From Archangium primigenium (GTDB taxonomy: Bacteria > Myxococcota > Myxococcia > Myxococcales > Myxococcaceae): DNA of 64,000 nt. The stretch spans positions 4,030,001 through 4,094,000 of the forward strand of contig NZ_JADWYI010000001.1 of the NCBI RefSeq assembly GCF_016904885.1. The letters run 5' to 3'. Under the pieces are notes generated by a model. It did not search any database, had not been told where the DNA came from, and was given only the letters and a program-made list of their open reading frames with translations. Position numbers and translations under genes: made by a program. Positions 53,229 through 61,919 of this stretch are shown one piece after another (position 1 is the stretch's first letter; every line of letters starts with the position of its first letter).

Positions 53229-54077
53229 TCAGGCCGTGGTCCGCGGGCCCACCGACTCGAGGAACGCGAGGATGCGCCGCCCACAGGCCTCGGGCTGCTC
53301 CAGCGGGAAGAGGTGGCCGCCGGACAGCTCGTCCGTCTGGAGGCCCGCCTGGGCCTTCCGCACCCGCCCGAGGGCCTCGGGGGTGAGGGTGTCCGAGTGG
53401 ATCCCCCGCAGCACGAGCACCGGCACCTTCACCTCGCGCAGCCGCTTCCAGATGGCGCGCGGCGAGGTCTCGAAGATGCGCGCCTCCCAGGCCGTGGGGA
53501 TGGTGAGCCGCAGTCCGCCGCCGGGCGCTTCCGTGAGGCCGTGGGTGAGGTAGTCCTGGAAGCACGCCGGATCGAAGCCCCGGAAGAGCGCCTTCTTGGC
53601 GTAGCTCGCGGCGGCCTCCTCGCGCGAGCCCCAGTGCTCGCGGCGTCGGCGGGCGAGGCTCGCGGGCGGCACACGGCCGCGCAGCCCGAGCAGGCTCAGC
53701 AGCTGGAGGGCCAGGGCCCGCCCCCCGGTGAAGAGCACGGGATCCAACATCACCACGGCGCGAAAGAGGTCCGGATGGTTCGCGGCGGCGATGAGCGTGG
53801 CCACGCCGCCCATGCTGTGCCCCACGCCCACCACGTCCGTGAGGCCCCGGGCGCGCAGGGCGTGCACCAGGTCCTCCGCCATGTCGTCCCAGTCCTTCAT
53901 CGAGAGGGGATCCGCCCCAGGCACCAGGCAGCGGCTCTCCAGCGTGTACACGTGCGCGTGGGGCGTGAGCGTGTCGAACAGCCGCCGGTAGCTGCCCGGG
54001 GGAAAGCCGTTGGCGTGCGCGAAGTGCAGCACGGGCCCCTGGCCGCCCCGGTCCTCCAGCCTCAAGGCATCACTCAT
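53229..54077 (-). CDS. Alpha/beta-fold hydrolase
   Basis: 282 residues. Oxyanion region HFAHANGFPPGSY, nucleophile elbow GHSMGG with Ser88, acid near the last strands and catalytic His in GGHLFPLEQPEA. A helical cap lies at about 130-200. Substrate unknown; likely an ester or lipid-like molecule. ATG 54077 follows an in-frame GTG. It ends a two-gene unit with the CBS-domain gene 8 bases upstream. Confidence 0.88.
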   Translation of the reverse strand: MSDALRLEDRGGQGPVLHFAHANGFPPGSYRRLFDTLTPHAHVYTLESRCLVPGADPLSMKDWDDMAEDLVHALRARGLTDVVGVGHSMGGVATLIAAANHPDLFRAVVMLDPVLFTGGRALALQLLSLLGLRGRVPPASLARRRREHWGSREEAAASYAKKALFRGFDPACFQDYLTHGLTEAPGGGLRLTIPTAWEARIFETSPRAIWKRLREVKVPVLVLRGIHSDTLTPEALGRVRKAQAGLQTDELSGGHLFPLEQPEACGRRILAFLESVGPRTTA

Positions 54078-54085
54078 CACGCCGC

Positions 54086-54484
54086 TCAGCCCACCTGGGG
54101 CGGTTCGTCGAGATCCTTCGCCAGGTAGCGCAGCACGTCCGCGGGCGTGATGATGCCCAGCAGCTTGTCCTCGCGCACCACGGGCAGGTGGTGGATGCCG
54201 TGTCGGCGGAAGCGCGCCAAGACCTCGTCGCTCGTCTCGAACTCGTTCACCGTGAACACCGGCGAGGACATGAGCTCGCGCGCCGGAGTGTCCAGTGCCC
54301 GGTTCTCCAGCAGGGCGTTGAGGATGTCGGGCTCGCTGATCATCCCCACCACCTGCTCGTCCTCCATCACGGGCACGCCGGCGATGCGCGCATCGGCCAG
54401 GATCAGGGCGATCTCCGAGAGTGGCGTGTGCGGCGCCACGGACTTCACGGGAGAGGTCATCAAGTGTCGGGCATGTCCCTTCAT
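54086..54484 (-). CDS. Two-CBS-domain protein
   Basis: 132 residues made of a single Bateman module: CBS1 (LMTSPVKSVAPHTPLSEIALIL, GVPVMEDEQVVGMISEPDIL) and CBS2 (LMSSPVFTVNEFETSDEVLARF, HLPVVREDKLLGIITPADVLRYL). CBS pairs bind adenosyl ligands such as AMP, ATP or SAM and regulate partners. ATG 54484 is taken as start; GTG 54502 is equally possible. The partner could be the hydrolase downstream. Confidence 0.88.
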   Translation of the reverse strand: MKGHARHLMTSPVKSVAPHTPLSEIALILADARIAGVPVMEDEQVVGMISEPDILNALLENRALDTPARELMSSPVFTVNEFETSDEVLARFRRHGIHHLPVVREDKLLGIITPADVLRYLAKDLDEPPQVG

Positions 54485-54583
54485 GTCCGCGAGCTTGGTC
54501 ACGCGTCGGGGAGGCGTCAATCTCCCTGAAGCGAGGTGGCGGGCTGCTTGACGATTCGGTCCGGTGGGGAATGGACTGCCCCC

Positions 54584-55132
54584 ATGCCCTCCTTCCGCCT
54601 CCAAAGAGACCAGGCCGCGCTGCTCGTCGTCGACATCCAGGAGCGGCTGTGCGCCGCCATGGAGCCGGGCGCGCTCGAGCGGATGCTCCAGCGGACCAAT
54701 GCCGCCCTCCAGGGGGCCCGGGCCCTGGAGCTGCCCCTCCTGGTCACCGAGCAGTACCCCAAGGGCCTGGGACGCACGGACGCGCGGCTGTCGGCGCACC
54801 TGGGCGCGTACACCCCGGTGGAGAAGCTCATGTTCAGCGCCTGTGTGCCCGAGGTGGTGGCCGCGCTCGGCGCGCGCACGCAGGTGCTGATCGTGGGCAT
54901 GGAGACCCACGTGTGCGTCTACCAGACGGTGCGCGACCTGGCCGAGCGGGGGTTGACGCCCGTGCTGTGCGCGGACGCGGTGCTGTCGCGCCACCCGGAG
55001 GACCGGCGCGTGGGCCTGGAGATGTGCCGGGACGCGGGCGCCCGGGTGCTCACCGTGGAGGCCGCGCTCTTCGACCTGCTCGGCGTCGCGGGGACGCCCG
55101 AGTTCAAGAAGGTGTCCGCGGCGGTGCGGTGA
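54584..55132 (+). CDS. Isochorismatase-family cysteine hydrolase
   Basis: 182 residues with the catalytic triad Asp17 (VVDIQERL), Lys81 (VEKLMFSAC) and Cys111 (METHVCVYQT). It groups with YcaC-like hydrolases of unknown substrate, not with the EntB type, since there is no carrier domain. ATG 54584. The frame stays open in 22 sense codons beyond the stop, which I treat as chance. Confidence 0.9.
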   Translation: MPSFRLQRDQAALLVVDIQERLCAAMEPGALERMLQRTNAALQGARALELPLLVTEQYPKGLGRTDARLSAHLGAYTPVEKLMFSACVPEVVAALGARTQVLIVGMETHVCVYQTVRDLAERGLTPVLCADAVLSRHPEDRRVGLEMCRDAGARVLTVEAALFDLLGVAGTPEFKKVSAAVR

Positions 55133-55204
55133 GGGGGCCGGACGCGGCTCCTGGATGGCCTGGACGCGCTGCTCGTGGCCGAGGGCCTGCTCACGCCGTG
55201 AGGT

Positions 55205-56539
55205 TCAGCGGCGATGCCGCGCGGCGACCTGGAAGAGTTGGGTGAGGGAGAAGTCCAGCAGCGACTGGCACGAGCCCAGGTAGTGCGCTGCCCGTGCGAA
55301 AGGGAACCAGACACGTTCACCCACGAGCACCTGGGCTTCTTCCATGCGTCGGCGGGGAATCCATTGGCCGCCCAGGTGGTGCACCAGCACCTGTCCCAGG
55401 TAGGCGCCCACGGCGGGCACCGCGTGCGCCTCGATGTGCTCGCGCTGGAACACCCGAGGGAACTCCTCCCGCCAGAACTGGAAGTCCACGTCCGTGAGCG
55501 ATTCGGGCGTCGCCTCGAGGACCGAGGGCACTTTCGTGTGAAACAGCGCGACGAGATGCTCGGCGAGGGTGCGGTAGTGCGCACGGGCCTGTTCCTCGTC
55601 CTCCACGTCCGAGGGAAGGGCGGCGCTGGCGGGGCGCCACTCCTCTGGCGCGGGGGGGCTCCAGTCGTTGAAGTCGGCGATCTGGCGTTGACGTTCGTGG
55701 AGCGCGGCACGGTCCACCACGCGGGCGAGCAGGGGCGCCACGTCCGAGGGAAAGCGTGGCTCCACGGGGGCGAGGGCCGCGCTGCGCGCGTGCAGGGTGC
55801 GCCGCACGGTGGTCAGGTCGAGGTCCGGTCGCAGGTGGGCGTGGGCGCGCGCCTGGGCCTCGCGTGCGGGGGCGCTGGCGAAGTCCGCCAGGGTGGGCCA
55901 CGTCACCAGGAGGACGGAGCCATCGGGCAAGGACTCCACCCGATGGGCGGGTGTGGAGAGCATGCGGTCGCGACCCACGGTCTCCACCAGTCTTGGACCG
56001 AAGACGTTCAGCCAGGACACCTCGTAGATCTGATCGAACCCATCCTGGCGCGAGCGCCTTTCGTCCCGGCCGAACGAGGGCGCACCCGCCAGGGCCCTGT
56101 CCGCGAGACTGTGCGCCGCGGCATGGGTGCCCGGGTAGCGCGACGCCCATGCGCGCACCAACTCCGTGAACCGCTGACAGCGTGCCTCGTCCGCGAACAG
56201 GGAGAGGGGCTGGATTTCGAGCAGGATGTTCAGCTCGGGAGCGAGTGGCGGAAAGGTGAGGCTGGTCCCCATTTCAAGGGCCGGGAGCTTCGTTCGGTAG
56301 AAGAAGAGGGACGCGGTCCTCTCACCGCGTTTCTCCTCCCAGCACTTCCGGATGGCGGCGCGGGAGTAGCGACGTCGTCGCTTGCCACTCACGAGCTCCG
56401 GCATCCACTCGCCCGCGTACTCCTCGAGGAATTGAACCAGAGGCGTCAGCTCGTGCTCCCACGCGGCCCGCGGGTCGAAGGCGCCGTCGAAAACCAGGAC
56501 CAGGCTGTCTTCCCGCCGAGAGAGTTCCAGTTCCTTCAT
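55205..56539 (-). CDS. Candidate immunity protein (DUF3396/Imm52-like N-terminal half)
   Basis: 444 residues, soluble. The first half has the pattern of type VI/Imm52-like immunity proteins: a strand-rich start and a conserved YEVSWLNVFGPRLVETVGRDRML followed by LPDGSVLLVTWPT. The second half is a separate helical region (LGGQWIPRRRMEEAQVLVGERVWFPFARAAHYLG) of unknown kind, so the gene is about twice the length of simple Imm52 proteins. Its ATG overlaps the stop of the large lipoprotein gene (ATGA), as antidote genes usually do. Immunity function is inferred from that coupling and the weak family pattern. Confidence 0.6.
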   Translation of the reverse strand: MKELELSRREDSLVLVFDGAFDPRAAWEHELTPLVQFLEEYAGEWMPELVSGKRRRRYSRAAIRKCWEEKRGERTASLFFYRTKLPALEMGTSLTFPPLAPELNILLEIQPLSLFADEARCQRFTELVRAWASRYPGTHAAAHSLADRALAGAPSFGRDERRSRQDGFDQIYEVSWLNVFGPRLVETVGRDRMLSTPAHRVESLPDGSVLLVTWPTLADFASAPAREAQARAHAHLRPDLDLTTVRRTLHARSAALAPVEPRFPSDVAPLLARVVDRAALHERQRQIADFNDWSPPAPEEWRPASAALPSDVEDEEQARAHYRTLAEHLVALFHTKVPSVLEATPESLTDVDFQFWREEFPRVFQREHIEAHAVPAVGAYLGQVLVHHLGGQWIPRRRMEEAQVLVGERVWFPFARAAHYLGSCQSLLDFSLTQLFQVAARHRR

Positions 56540-58515
56540 TGGACGGACACCTCCACGCCCTTGACCTCTCGCTCCGCATCTCGCAGGGCGGCCCTCACCG
56601 GGTCCAGGCGGTCGGGCATGAGACGACCGCCCTCGTAGATGAGGCGGATCCTGATGACGGGAACCTCTCGCTCATGGTGGAGAAGGGACTGAATCGATTC
56701 TCGGCGGATGTCCAGCGTCTCGCCATATTTGCGCAGCGCCTCTCTGGCGTCAGCGGTGAACTGGGACTGCAGGGCTTCGTACTTCAGATCCGAGAGGTCG
56801 CGGCTCTTGAAGCTGAACGTCTCCACGCGCGGCGGAGAACCAGCGCCTGGGTGTTCCTCGATGACGAGCACGTCCACGAACCGCAAACCGCTCCCTGGCT
56901 TCCATACACCCACGAACCTTTCGACGCGTGGGCGCTCGAAGTTCTCGAGGAAGCGACGCGAGGCCCGGGGCAGGGCCGCGTCGGCTCGCAGTTGCTCCAC
57001 CATATGACGCTCGAAGGCGAGGCCTCGGGCGAACCCTCCCCGCATCGCCTCGTAGGCGTCCCAGAGCAGTGGTCCCTCGGCGGCCGTGCCCCGCCGGAGA
57101 TCTCCGAGGCGCTGCTCCCGGTAGGCGACGTACTCGATCCATCGAGGGTTGCCCTGGGCTTCAGGGGGCGGCGCCTTCAGGGCGGACTGCTGCCGCTCCA
57201 ACAGGGAGACGTCCCTGGGAAGACGCGGCCCCGTGGCTTCCCGCTCCACCAGGGCCAGGCGTGCTTCCACCACCTCGCGTGTGAGACCCGCGCCTTCGTC
57301 CACCAGGGCGGCCCGTCCACTCTTCACCGAGGAGGGACCCGCGCGTGGGGATTTCCCCTGGGTCATCCACGCCTGGGCCCTGGCCACATCGCCTCGGGTT
57401 TCGTGCAGGGCGAGCGCCGCGTCCATGCCGCCCTCGGCCACGAAGAAACCCGCTTCTCTCCGGGCGCGGATATTCCCGAAGAGCTCCCGCATGCCCTCCA
57501 CGCCCCAGCGGGCTTCCCACTGGCGTCCCAGTTCCTGGAGTGCTTCCAGCCGTGGAGCACGCATGCCGCGACCGCTCGCGTACAGGCCCACCATCAGGGC
57601 CGCGGGCGCCAGTTCCTGCGTGGCCCGTTCGTACTGGCCTCGAGCGAGGGCGCTGACGCCGTGTCCCGTGCTGGCCACCAGGTAGTAGAAGCCCAGCGGC
57701 ACGCCGAATGTCATCGCGTCGAAGCCTCCCGTCGCGATGCTGCCTGGCGCGAAGTGCCGCCTCGCCAGGGCTCGTTCCACCTCGCTCGCGGCGTGCTGGT
57801 AGGGCGCAGGCAGAAGGGCCCACCGAGCGGACAACTCGGCGTAACGGCCGCCATCGCTCAGGGGACTGGTGCGCACGAGGTCCCGGACGGCCCTGCCCAG
57901 ACCCCGCGGCACGTCCGAGGCCTGCTCTCCACGCTCGGGGTAGGCCGAGAGCGGCAGGCCTCTCGCCTCCAACTGCGCGAGGACGGTGGGCATGAGCGCC
58001 AGCGTTTGTCCCAACCGCTTGTCCCGAGCGAGCAGTCGCAACACCGCATCCACTTCATCGTCATGCGCCGTGTGCAACACGAAGAGCGCGAACACCTCGG
58101 CGTGCGGGACGCCATAACGCTCGGTGGTGGTGACGAGAAACGCGGCGCGTTTGCGCTGGAGGATTGCGGCTGCGTCCGCGCGCATGGGTCCCAAGGCCCC
58201 CAATCGCACGGCGCTCCAGTCATCCAGAGCCTCCACCACCCGGGGCATGTCCACCCGCCGCTGGAGCGCCACGTAATCGGCGGGCGAGGCACACGCCAGG
58301 AACGGCGCCAGGAGCGCCTCGGCATCGGCGGACAGGTCAGGCCAGCCCGGATCCGCCCGGACCTCGTCACGCCGGACGTCCTCCCGGGGAGACAGCGCGG
58401 CCGCGGGTGCCGCCATGGCGCCCAGGCGTGGGACCCCCCGTACGGGTCCCGTGGCGCAACCCAGGCCCAGCACGACCAGGGCCAGGAGCGCCAGTCCGTG
58501 ACCCGGTTGGCTCAC
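56536..58515 (-). CDS. Large lipoprotein, candidate polymorphic toxin with REase-like tip
   Basis: 659 residues. Short lipoprotein signal with Cys20 (LALLALVVLGLGC; the -3 residue is Gly, so the lipobox is slightly atypical). A long helical body follows. The last 130 residues have strands like a restriction-endonuclease fold: Asp548 (RFVDVLVIEE), Glu565 and Lys570 (ETFSFKS). The ExK spacing is not standard, so nuclease activity is uncertain. The GTG start overlaps the znuB stop and its stop overlaps the next start. A periplasmic metal-related role is the other reading. Confidence 0.6.
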   Translation of the reverse strand: MSQPGHGLALLALVVLGLGCATGPVRGVPRLGAMAAPAAALSPREDVRRDEVRADPGWPDLSADAEALLAPFLACASPADYVALQRRVDMPRVVEALDDWSAVRLGALGPMRADAAAILQRKRAAFLVTTTERYGVPHAEVFALFVLHTAHDDEVDAVLRLLARDKRLGQTLALMPTVLAQLEARGLPLSAYPERGEQASDVPRGLGRAVRDLVRTSPLSDGGRYAELSARWALLPAPYQHAASEVERALARRHFAPGSIATGGFDAMTFGVPLGFYYLVASTGHGVSALARGQYERATQELAPAALMVGLYASGRGMRAPRLEALQELGRQWEARWGVEGMRELFGNIRARREAGFFVAEGGMDAALALHETRGDVARAQAWMTQGKSPRAGPSSVKSGRAALVDEGAGLTREVVEARLALVEREATGPRLPRDVSLLERQQSALKAPPPEAQGNPRWIEYVAYREQRLGDLRRGTAAEGPLLWDAYEAMRGGFARGLAFERHMVEQLRADAALPRASRRFLENFERPRVERFVGVWKPGSGLRFVDVLVIEEHPGAGSPPRVETFSFKSRDLSDLKYEALQSQFTADAREALRKYGETLDIRRESIQSLLHHEREVPVIRIRLIYEGGRLMPDRLDPVRAALRDAEREVKGVEVSVQ

Positions 58516-59384
58516 GCCCGGCCGTGGGTGAGGGCCTGCTTCACCGTGCGGACCGCGAGCGCCAGCACCACCAACGCGCTCGCGAGCACCGTCTGCGAGC
58601 CACCCACGGGGAAGTTGTAGAAGTAGGCGACGAGGTAGCCGCCCACGCCGGCCGCCGCTCCGGCGAGCGTGGACAGGAAGAAGGTCCACGGCAGGCGCAG
58701 GTCCAGCATCAGCGCGGCGATGGCCGAGAGGATGGAGAAGGCGAACACCGGCAGGGCGCCCAGCGCCCGCGCCGACACGCCCACCATCAGCCCGATGGAG
58801 ATCATCAGCACGCCGTCGAGCATCCGCACGGGCAGCCCCTGCACGTGCGCCCCGGTGCGATCGAAGCTCGCGAAGGTGAGGCCTCGGAACCACCACAGGT
58901 GGATGACGAGGATGAGCCCGCCCGCCCACATCACGGCGAGCAGTTGGGGCCGCTCCACCAGCACCGCCGTGCCGAAGAGGATGCCCTGGATGTCATGGGC
59001 CTCCTGCGAGATGCGGTCGCCCACGAGGATGGCCGCGCCGCCCGTGAGCGCATAAGCCAGGCCCAGCACGCTCTCACGCGTGAGCCGCAGCCGCGCCGGA
59101 TCCAACATCAGCACCAGCGTGGCCCCGAGCGCCAGCACCACCGCGCCCAGGGTCGGGTCCACGTGCATCCCCAGGTGGATCTCCGCGAAGAAGGCCAGCG
59201 CCACCCCGAGCCCCGCGGACTGCGTCACCGCCGCGCTCACGAACACCATGCGCCGCAGGACCACGTACACGCCCAGGAAGCCCAACACGCCCCCGGCGAT
59301 GAGGGCGCACAGGATGGGATCCTCGAACAGCTCGTAGGCGTCCCAGAACTGGGCCCAGGTAGGCGTCTCGACGTGCGGATTCAC
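58512..59384 (-). CDS. znuB: Zinc/manganese ABC transporter permease
   Basis: 290 residues with about eight membrane segments; ABC-3 family marks ALIAGGVLGFLGVYVVLRRMVFVSAAVTQSAGLGV and SARALGALPVFAFSILSAIAALM. Forms the channel of a high-affinity divalent metal importer. GTG start overlaps the znuC stop by 4 bases, and its stop overlaps the lipoprotein start. Zn rather than Mn is the default assignment and is not proven. Confidence 0.93.
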   Translation of the reverse strand: MNPHVETPTWAQFWDAYELFEDPILCALIAGGVLGFLGVYVVLRRMVFVSAAVTQSAGLGVALAFFAEIHLGMHVDPTLGAVVLALGATLVLMLDPARLRLTRESVLGLAYALTGGAAILVGDRISQEAHDIQGILFGTAVLVERPQLLAVMWAGGLILVIHLWWFRGLTFASFDRTGAHVQGLPVRMLDGVLMISIGLMVGVSARALGALPVFAFSILSAIAALMLDLRLPWTFFLSTLAGAAAGVGGYLVAYFYNFPVGGSQTVLASALVVLALAVRTVKQALTHGRA

Positions 59385-60175
59385 GGGGCGGTCCTGTCGT
59401 GCGGGGACGGCGGATGGCGCGGGCAGTAGTCGTCGCCGTACTGGTGCCGGAAGGCGGGGTGGCAGAAGACCGTGTTCGCGTCTCCCAGCACCACGGAGGA
59501 CGTCTCCCGGTCCACGAAGAGCAACTGGTCGGCGAACTCGGCGGCCACGCGCAGGTCATGGCTCACCACCACCACCGCGAGCCGCCGCTCGTGCGCGAGC
59601 TGCGCCAGCCGCTTCATCGTCTCGCGCTCGGCCACGGCGTCCATGGCGGCGGTGGGCTCGTCGAGCAGCACCAGGTCCGCCTCGGTGGCGAGCACCCGCG
59701 CGAGCAGGGCCCGCTGCTTCTGGCCCTCGGACAGCTCGCGGTAGGGCATCTGGGCGATGGGGCCCGCGCCGGCGGTCTCGATGGCCGCGCTCACCGCGCT
59801 CCGGTCCTCGCGCGAGGAGAAGGGCTTGAGGAAGTTCCACCCCGACAGCCGCCCCCAGCGCACCAGCTCCTTGGCGCGCACGGGCAGGAGCGCGTCGATG
59901 CCCGTGCTCTGGGGCACGTAGGCGCTGCGCACCTGGGGACTGGAGCGGAAGACGCGTCCGGACACCGGGCTGAGCAGGCCGAGCAGCGTCTTGAAGTACG
60001 TGCTCTTGCCCGAGCCGTTGCGCCCGATGACGGCCAGGAAAGTGCCTCGGTGGACCTGGAGGTTGATGGGCGGGAGCATGGGCTTGCCCTGATAGCCGAT
60101 GCGCAGCTCCTCGCAGCACAGGAGCAGATCATCCGAGTGGGCGTGCGAGGCGGTCCGGGGCTCAGGGGTCTCCAC
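59381..60175 (-). CDS. znuC: Zinc/manganese ABC transporter ATPase
   Basis: 264 residues. Walker A GRNGSGKST, Q loop VPQSTG, signature LSEGQ, Walker B LVLLDEPT with the catalytic Glu, and the switch His in VVSHDLR. Powers metal import through ZnuB. The C-terminus ends with a His/Cys/Asp cluster (FCHPAFRHQYGDDYCPRH) that might sense metal. GTG start lies inside the end of the preceding lipoprotein gene. Confidence 0.94.
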   Translation of the reverse strand: METPEPRTASHAHSDDLLLCCEELRIGYQGKPMLPPINLQVHRGTFLAVIGRNGSGKSTYFKTLLGLLSPVSGRVFRSSPQVRSAYVPQSTGIDALLPVRAKELVRWGRLSGWNFLKPFSSREDRSAVSAAIETAGAGPIAQMPYRELSEGQKQRALLARVLATEADLVLLDEPTAAMDAVAERETMKRLAQLAHERRLAVVVVSHDLRVAAEFADQLLFVDRETSSVVLGDANTVFCHPAFRHQYGDDYCPRHPPSPHDRTAP

Positions 60176-60962
60176 GGGTGACCTCCGCCCGGGGGGCCAC
60201 CTTCGCCAGCCGCTCCAGCAGCGCCGAGACCTCCGCGTCGCCCAGGGGCTTGTCGAAGTCCACGGCGTCGAACAGCGCCGGGGTCAGCGCCAGGGTCAGG
60301 TCCAGCTTCGCCAGGGGCGGCGTCTTGCGGTCCGACGGCAGATCCACCGCGCCCCCGAGCACCGCCACCGGCGTCTCCCCGGTCGCGGTCCGATCGATCT
60401 CGAAGCGGCGCTCGCCGGAGAAACGCGCGGGCACCCGGCCATCGCGCACCGTGCCCGTGAGCCGCAGGGCCTGGAGGCTCCAGCGCCCCTGGGCCACCTG
60501 GGTCTCGGGCAGGGCGCAGCCGGGCGTGCATCCGACGGCGCGGGTCTCGGGCGCGAGCAGGTTCCACGGCGCGCTGGACAGGAGCGTCACCACGGCGCTG
60601 GCCGCCGTGCCGCCGCCGGCCTCCGCCGCCACCTGCTCGTAGGGCACGAGCGCGCCATCGTTCCGGTGGCAGTGGCCGCCGTGGCACAGGGTGTAGCCCG
60701 GGGGCGGATGGGCGGGATCGAACGAGGCCCCACCACTGCCCGCGCTGATGAGCTCGATGCCGGTCAGGGTCAGCGAGGCCTCGTCCAGGCGCACCTGGTA
60801 GTCCGAGCTCAGGCGCTGGTAGCCGTCACCCGCGTCCCGGCCCGCCACGGGCTCATACGTGGCGCGCACGGTGGGCTCCACCACCGCGAAGCCCTGGCCG
60901 GGCTCCCAGGCGCACCCGGCGAGCGTCAGGCCCCCCAGCATGAAGAGAAGGCGCGCGCGCAT
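60162..60962 (-). CDS. Lipoprotein of the metal-uptake operon
   Basis: 266 residues with lipobox LAGC. A metal-type motif CHGGHCHRNDG lies at about residues 93-103, and a further Cys pair in VGCTPGC. The rest is beta-rich. It sits between znuA (3 bases) and znuC (14-base overlap), so it probably helps deliver zinc on the periplasmic side. No named family recognised. Confidence 0.75.
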   Translation of the reverse strand: MRARLLFMLGGLTLAGCAWEPGQGFAVVEPTVRATYEPVAGRDAGDGYQRLSSDYQVRLDEASLTLTGIELISAGSGGASFDPAHPPPGYTLCHGGHCHRNDGALVPYEQVAAEAGGGTAASAVVTLLSSAPWNLLAPETRAVGCTPGCALPETQVAQGRWSLQALRLTGTVRDGRVPARFSGERRFEIDRTATGETPVAVLGGAVDLPSDRKTPPLAKLDLTLALTPALFDAVDFDKPLGDAEVSALLERLAKVAPRAEVTRGDP

Positions 60963-60965
60963 GCC

Positions 60966-61889
60966 TCAGGTCCCCTTTCCCTGCAGGCCCTTCTCCAGCC
61001 GCTTCACCACGTCCTCGATGTGCTGGAGGTACGTCTCGCCCGCGCGGAAGTTGGTGCCTCCCGGCATGAGCACCAGGGGCGTGGGAATCTTCTGCGACAC
61101 GAGCTTGGAGGTGGTGGACGGGTAGTACTCCTCCTGCAGCAGCAGGCGCGCCTTGCGCTGGCGCCCCTGGGCGAGCACCTCCACCACATGCGCGGGCGTG
61201 GGCGGGATGCCCGGCTTGGGCTCCAGGTAGGCGAACACCTCGAAGCCCAGCCAGTTGGACAGGTACGCCGTCGTGCGGTGGTAGGCGATCACCGGCTGGC
61301 CCTTGAGGCCCTCCAGGCGCTTCTGCCAGCCCCCCATGGCCTTCTGCATCTCGTCGGTGAAGCGGGCCAGGTTGGCGCGGTAGGCGTCCGCGTTCTTCGC
61401 GTCCAGGGTGATCATCCGGTCCGCGATGCCCTTGGCCACCGCCAGCCCGGCGCGGGGATCATAGAGGAAGTGCGGATTGCCGCCCGGGTGCACGTCCCCG
61501 TTGCTGCGATCCATGGGCACCGCGGGCACCTCGAGCTTCTGCACGAACTGGGACACGTCCAGGTAGCCCGCGCCATTGATGAGGATGCGCGGGTTGCGCG
61601 CGCCGTTCTGGAGCGTGGGCAGCCAGCCCACCTCCAGCTCCAAGCCGATGGCGAGCAGCATGTCGGCGCGGTTGAGCTCGAGCGCCAGGTTGGGCTTGGC
61701 GTCCACGAAGTGCGGGTCCTGCGTGGACAGGGCGAGCGCGGTGACCTGGACGTGGTCGCCCCCCACCGCCTTGGCCAGGGCGGCCAGGTCCGGCAGGGTC
61801 GCCACCACCCTCAGGTCGGCGCGGGCGGGAAGGGACAGCAGGACGCAGAGGGCGGCGCTCAGGGCCGCGAGCGAACGAAGCGGGTTCAT
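60966..61889 (-). CDS. znuA: Zinc/manganese ABC transporter substrate-binding protein
   Basis: 307 residues with a signal peptide (ends PARADLRV). Cluster A-I solute-binding fold: VVATLPDLAALAKAVGG, metal ligands in DPHFVDAKPN, NPHFLYDPR and a later acidic ligand. The long His-rich loop of E. coli ZnuA is missing. It captures the metal in the periplasm for ZnuBC. GGAG 4 bases before the ATG. Confidence 0.92.
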   Translation of the reverse strand: MNPLRSLAALSAALCVLLSLPARADLRVVATLPDLAALAKAVGGDHVQVTALALSTQDPHFVDAKPNLALELNRADMLLAIGLELEVGWLPTLQNGARNPRILINGAGYLDVSQFVQKLEVPAVPMDRSNGDVHPGGNPHFLYDPRAGLAVAKGIADRMITLDAKNADAYRANLARFTDEMQKAMGGWQKRLEGLKGQPVIAYHRTTAYLSNWLGFEVFAYLEPKPGIPPTPAHVVEVLAQGRQRKARLLLQEEYYPSTTSKLVSQKIPTPLVLMPGGTNFRAGETYLQHIEDVVKRLEKGLQGKGT

Positions 61890-61919
61890 GGGAACTCCGA
61901 GACAAAAAGAGGGAAGGGA

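Noticed and set aside
55133-55201. In-frame continuation after the isochorismatase stop (TRLLDGLDALLVAEGLLTP)
   Set aside because: The enzyme is complete at the stop; 22 open codons are common by chance at this G+C, and no recoding signal is seen.
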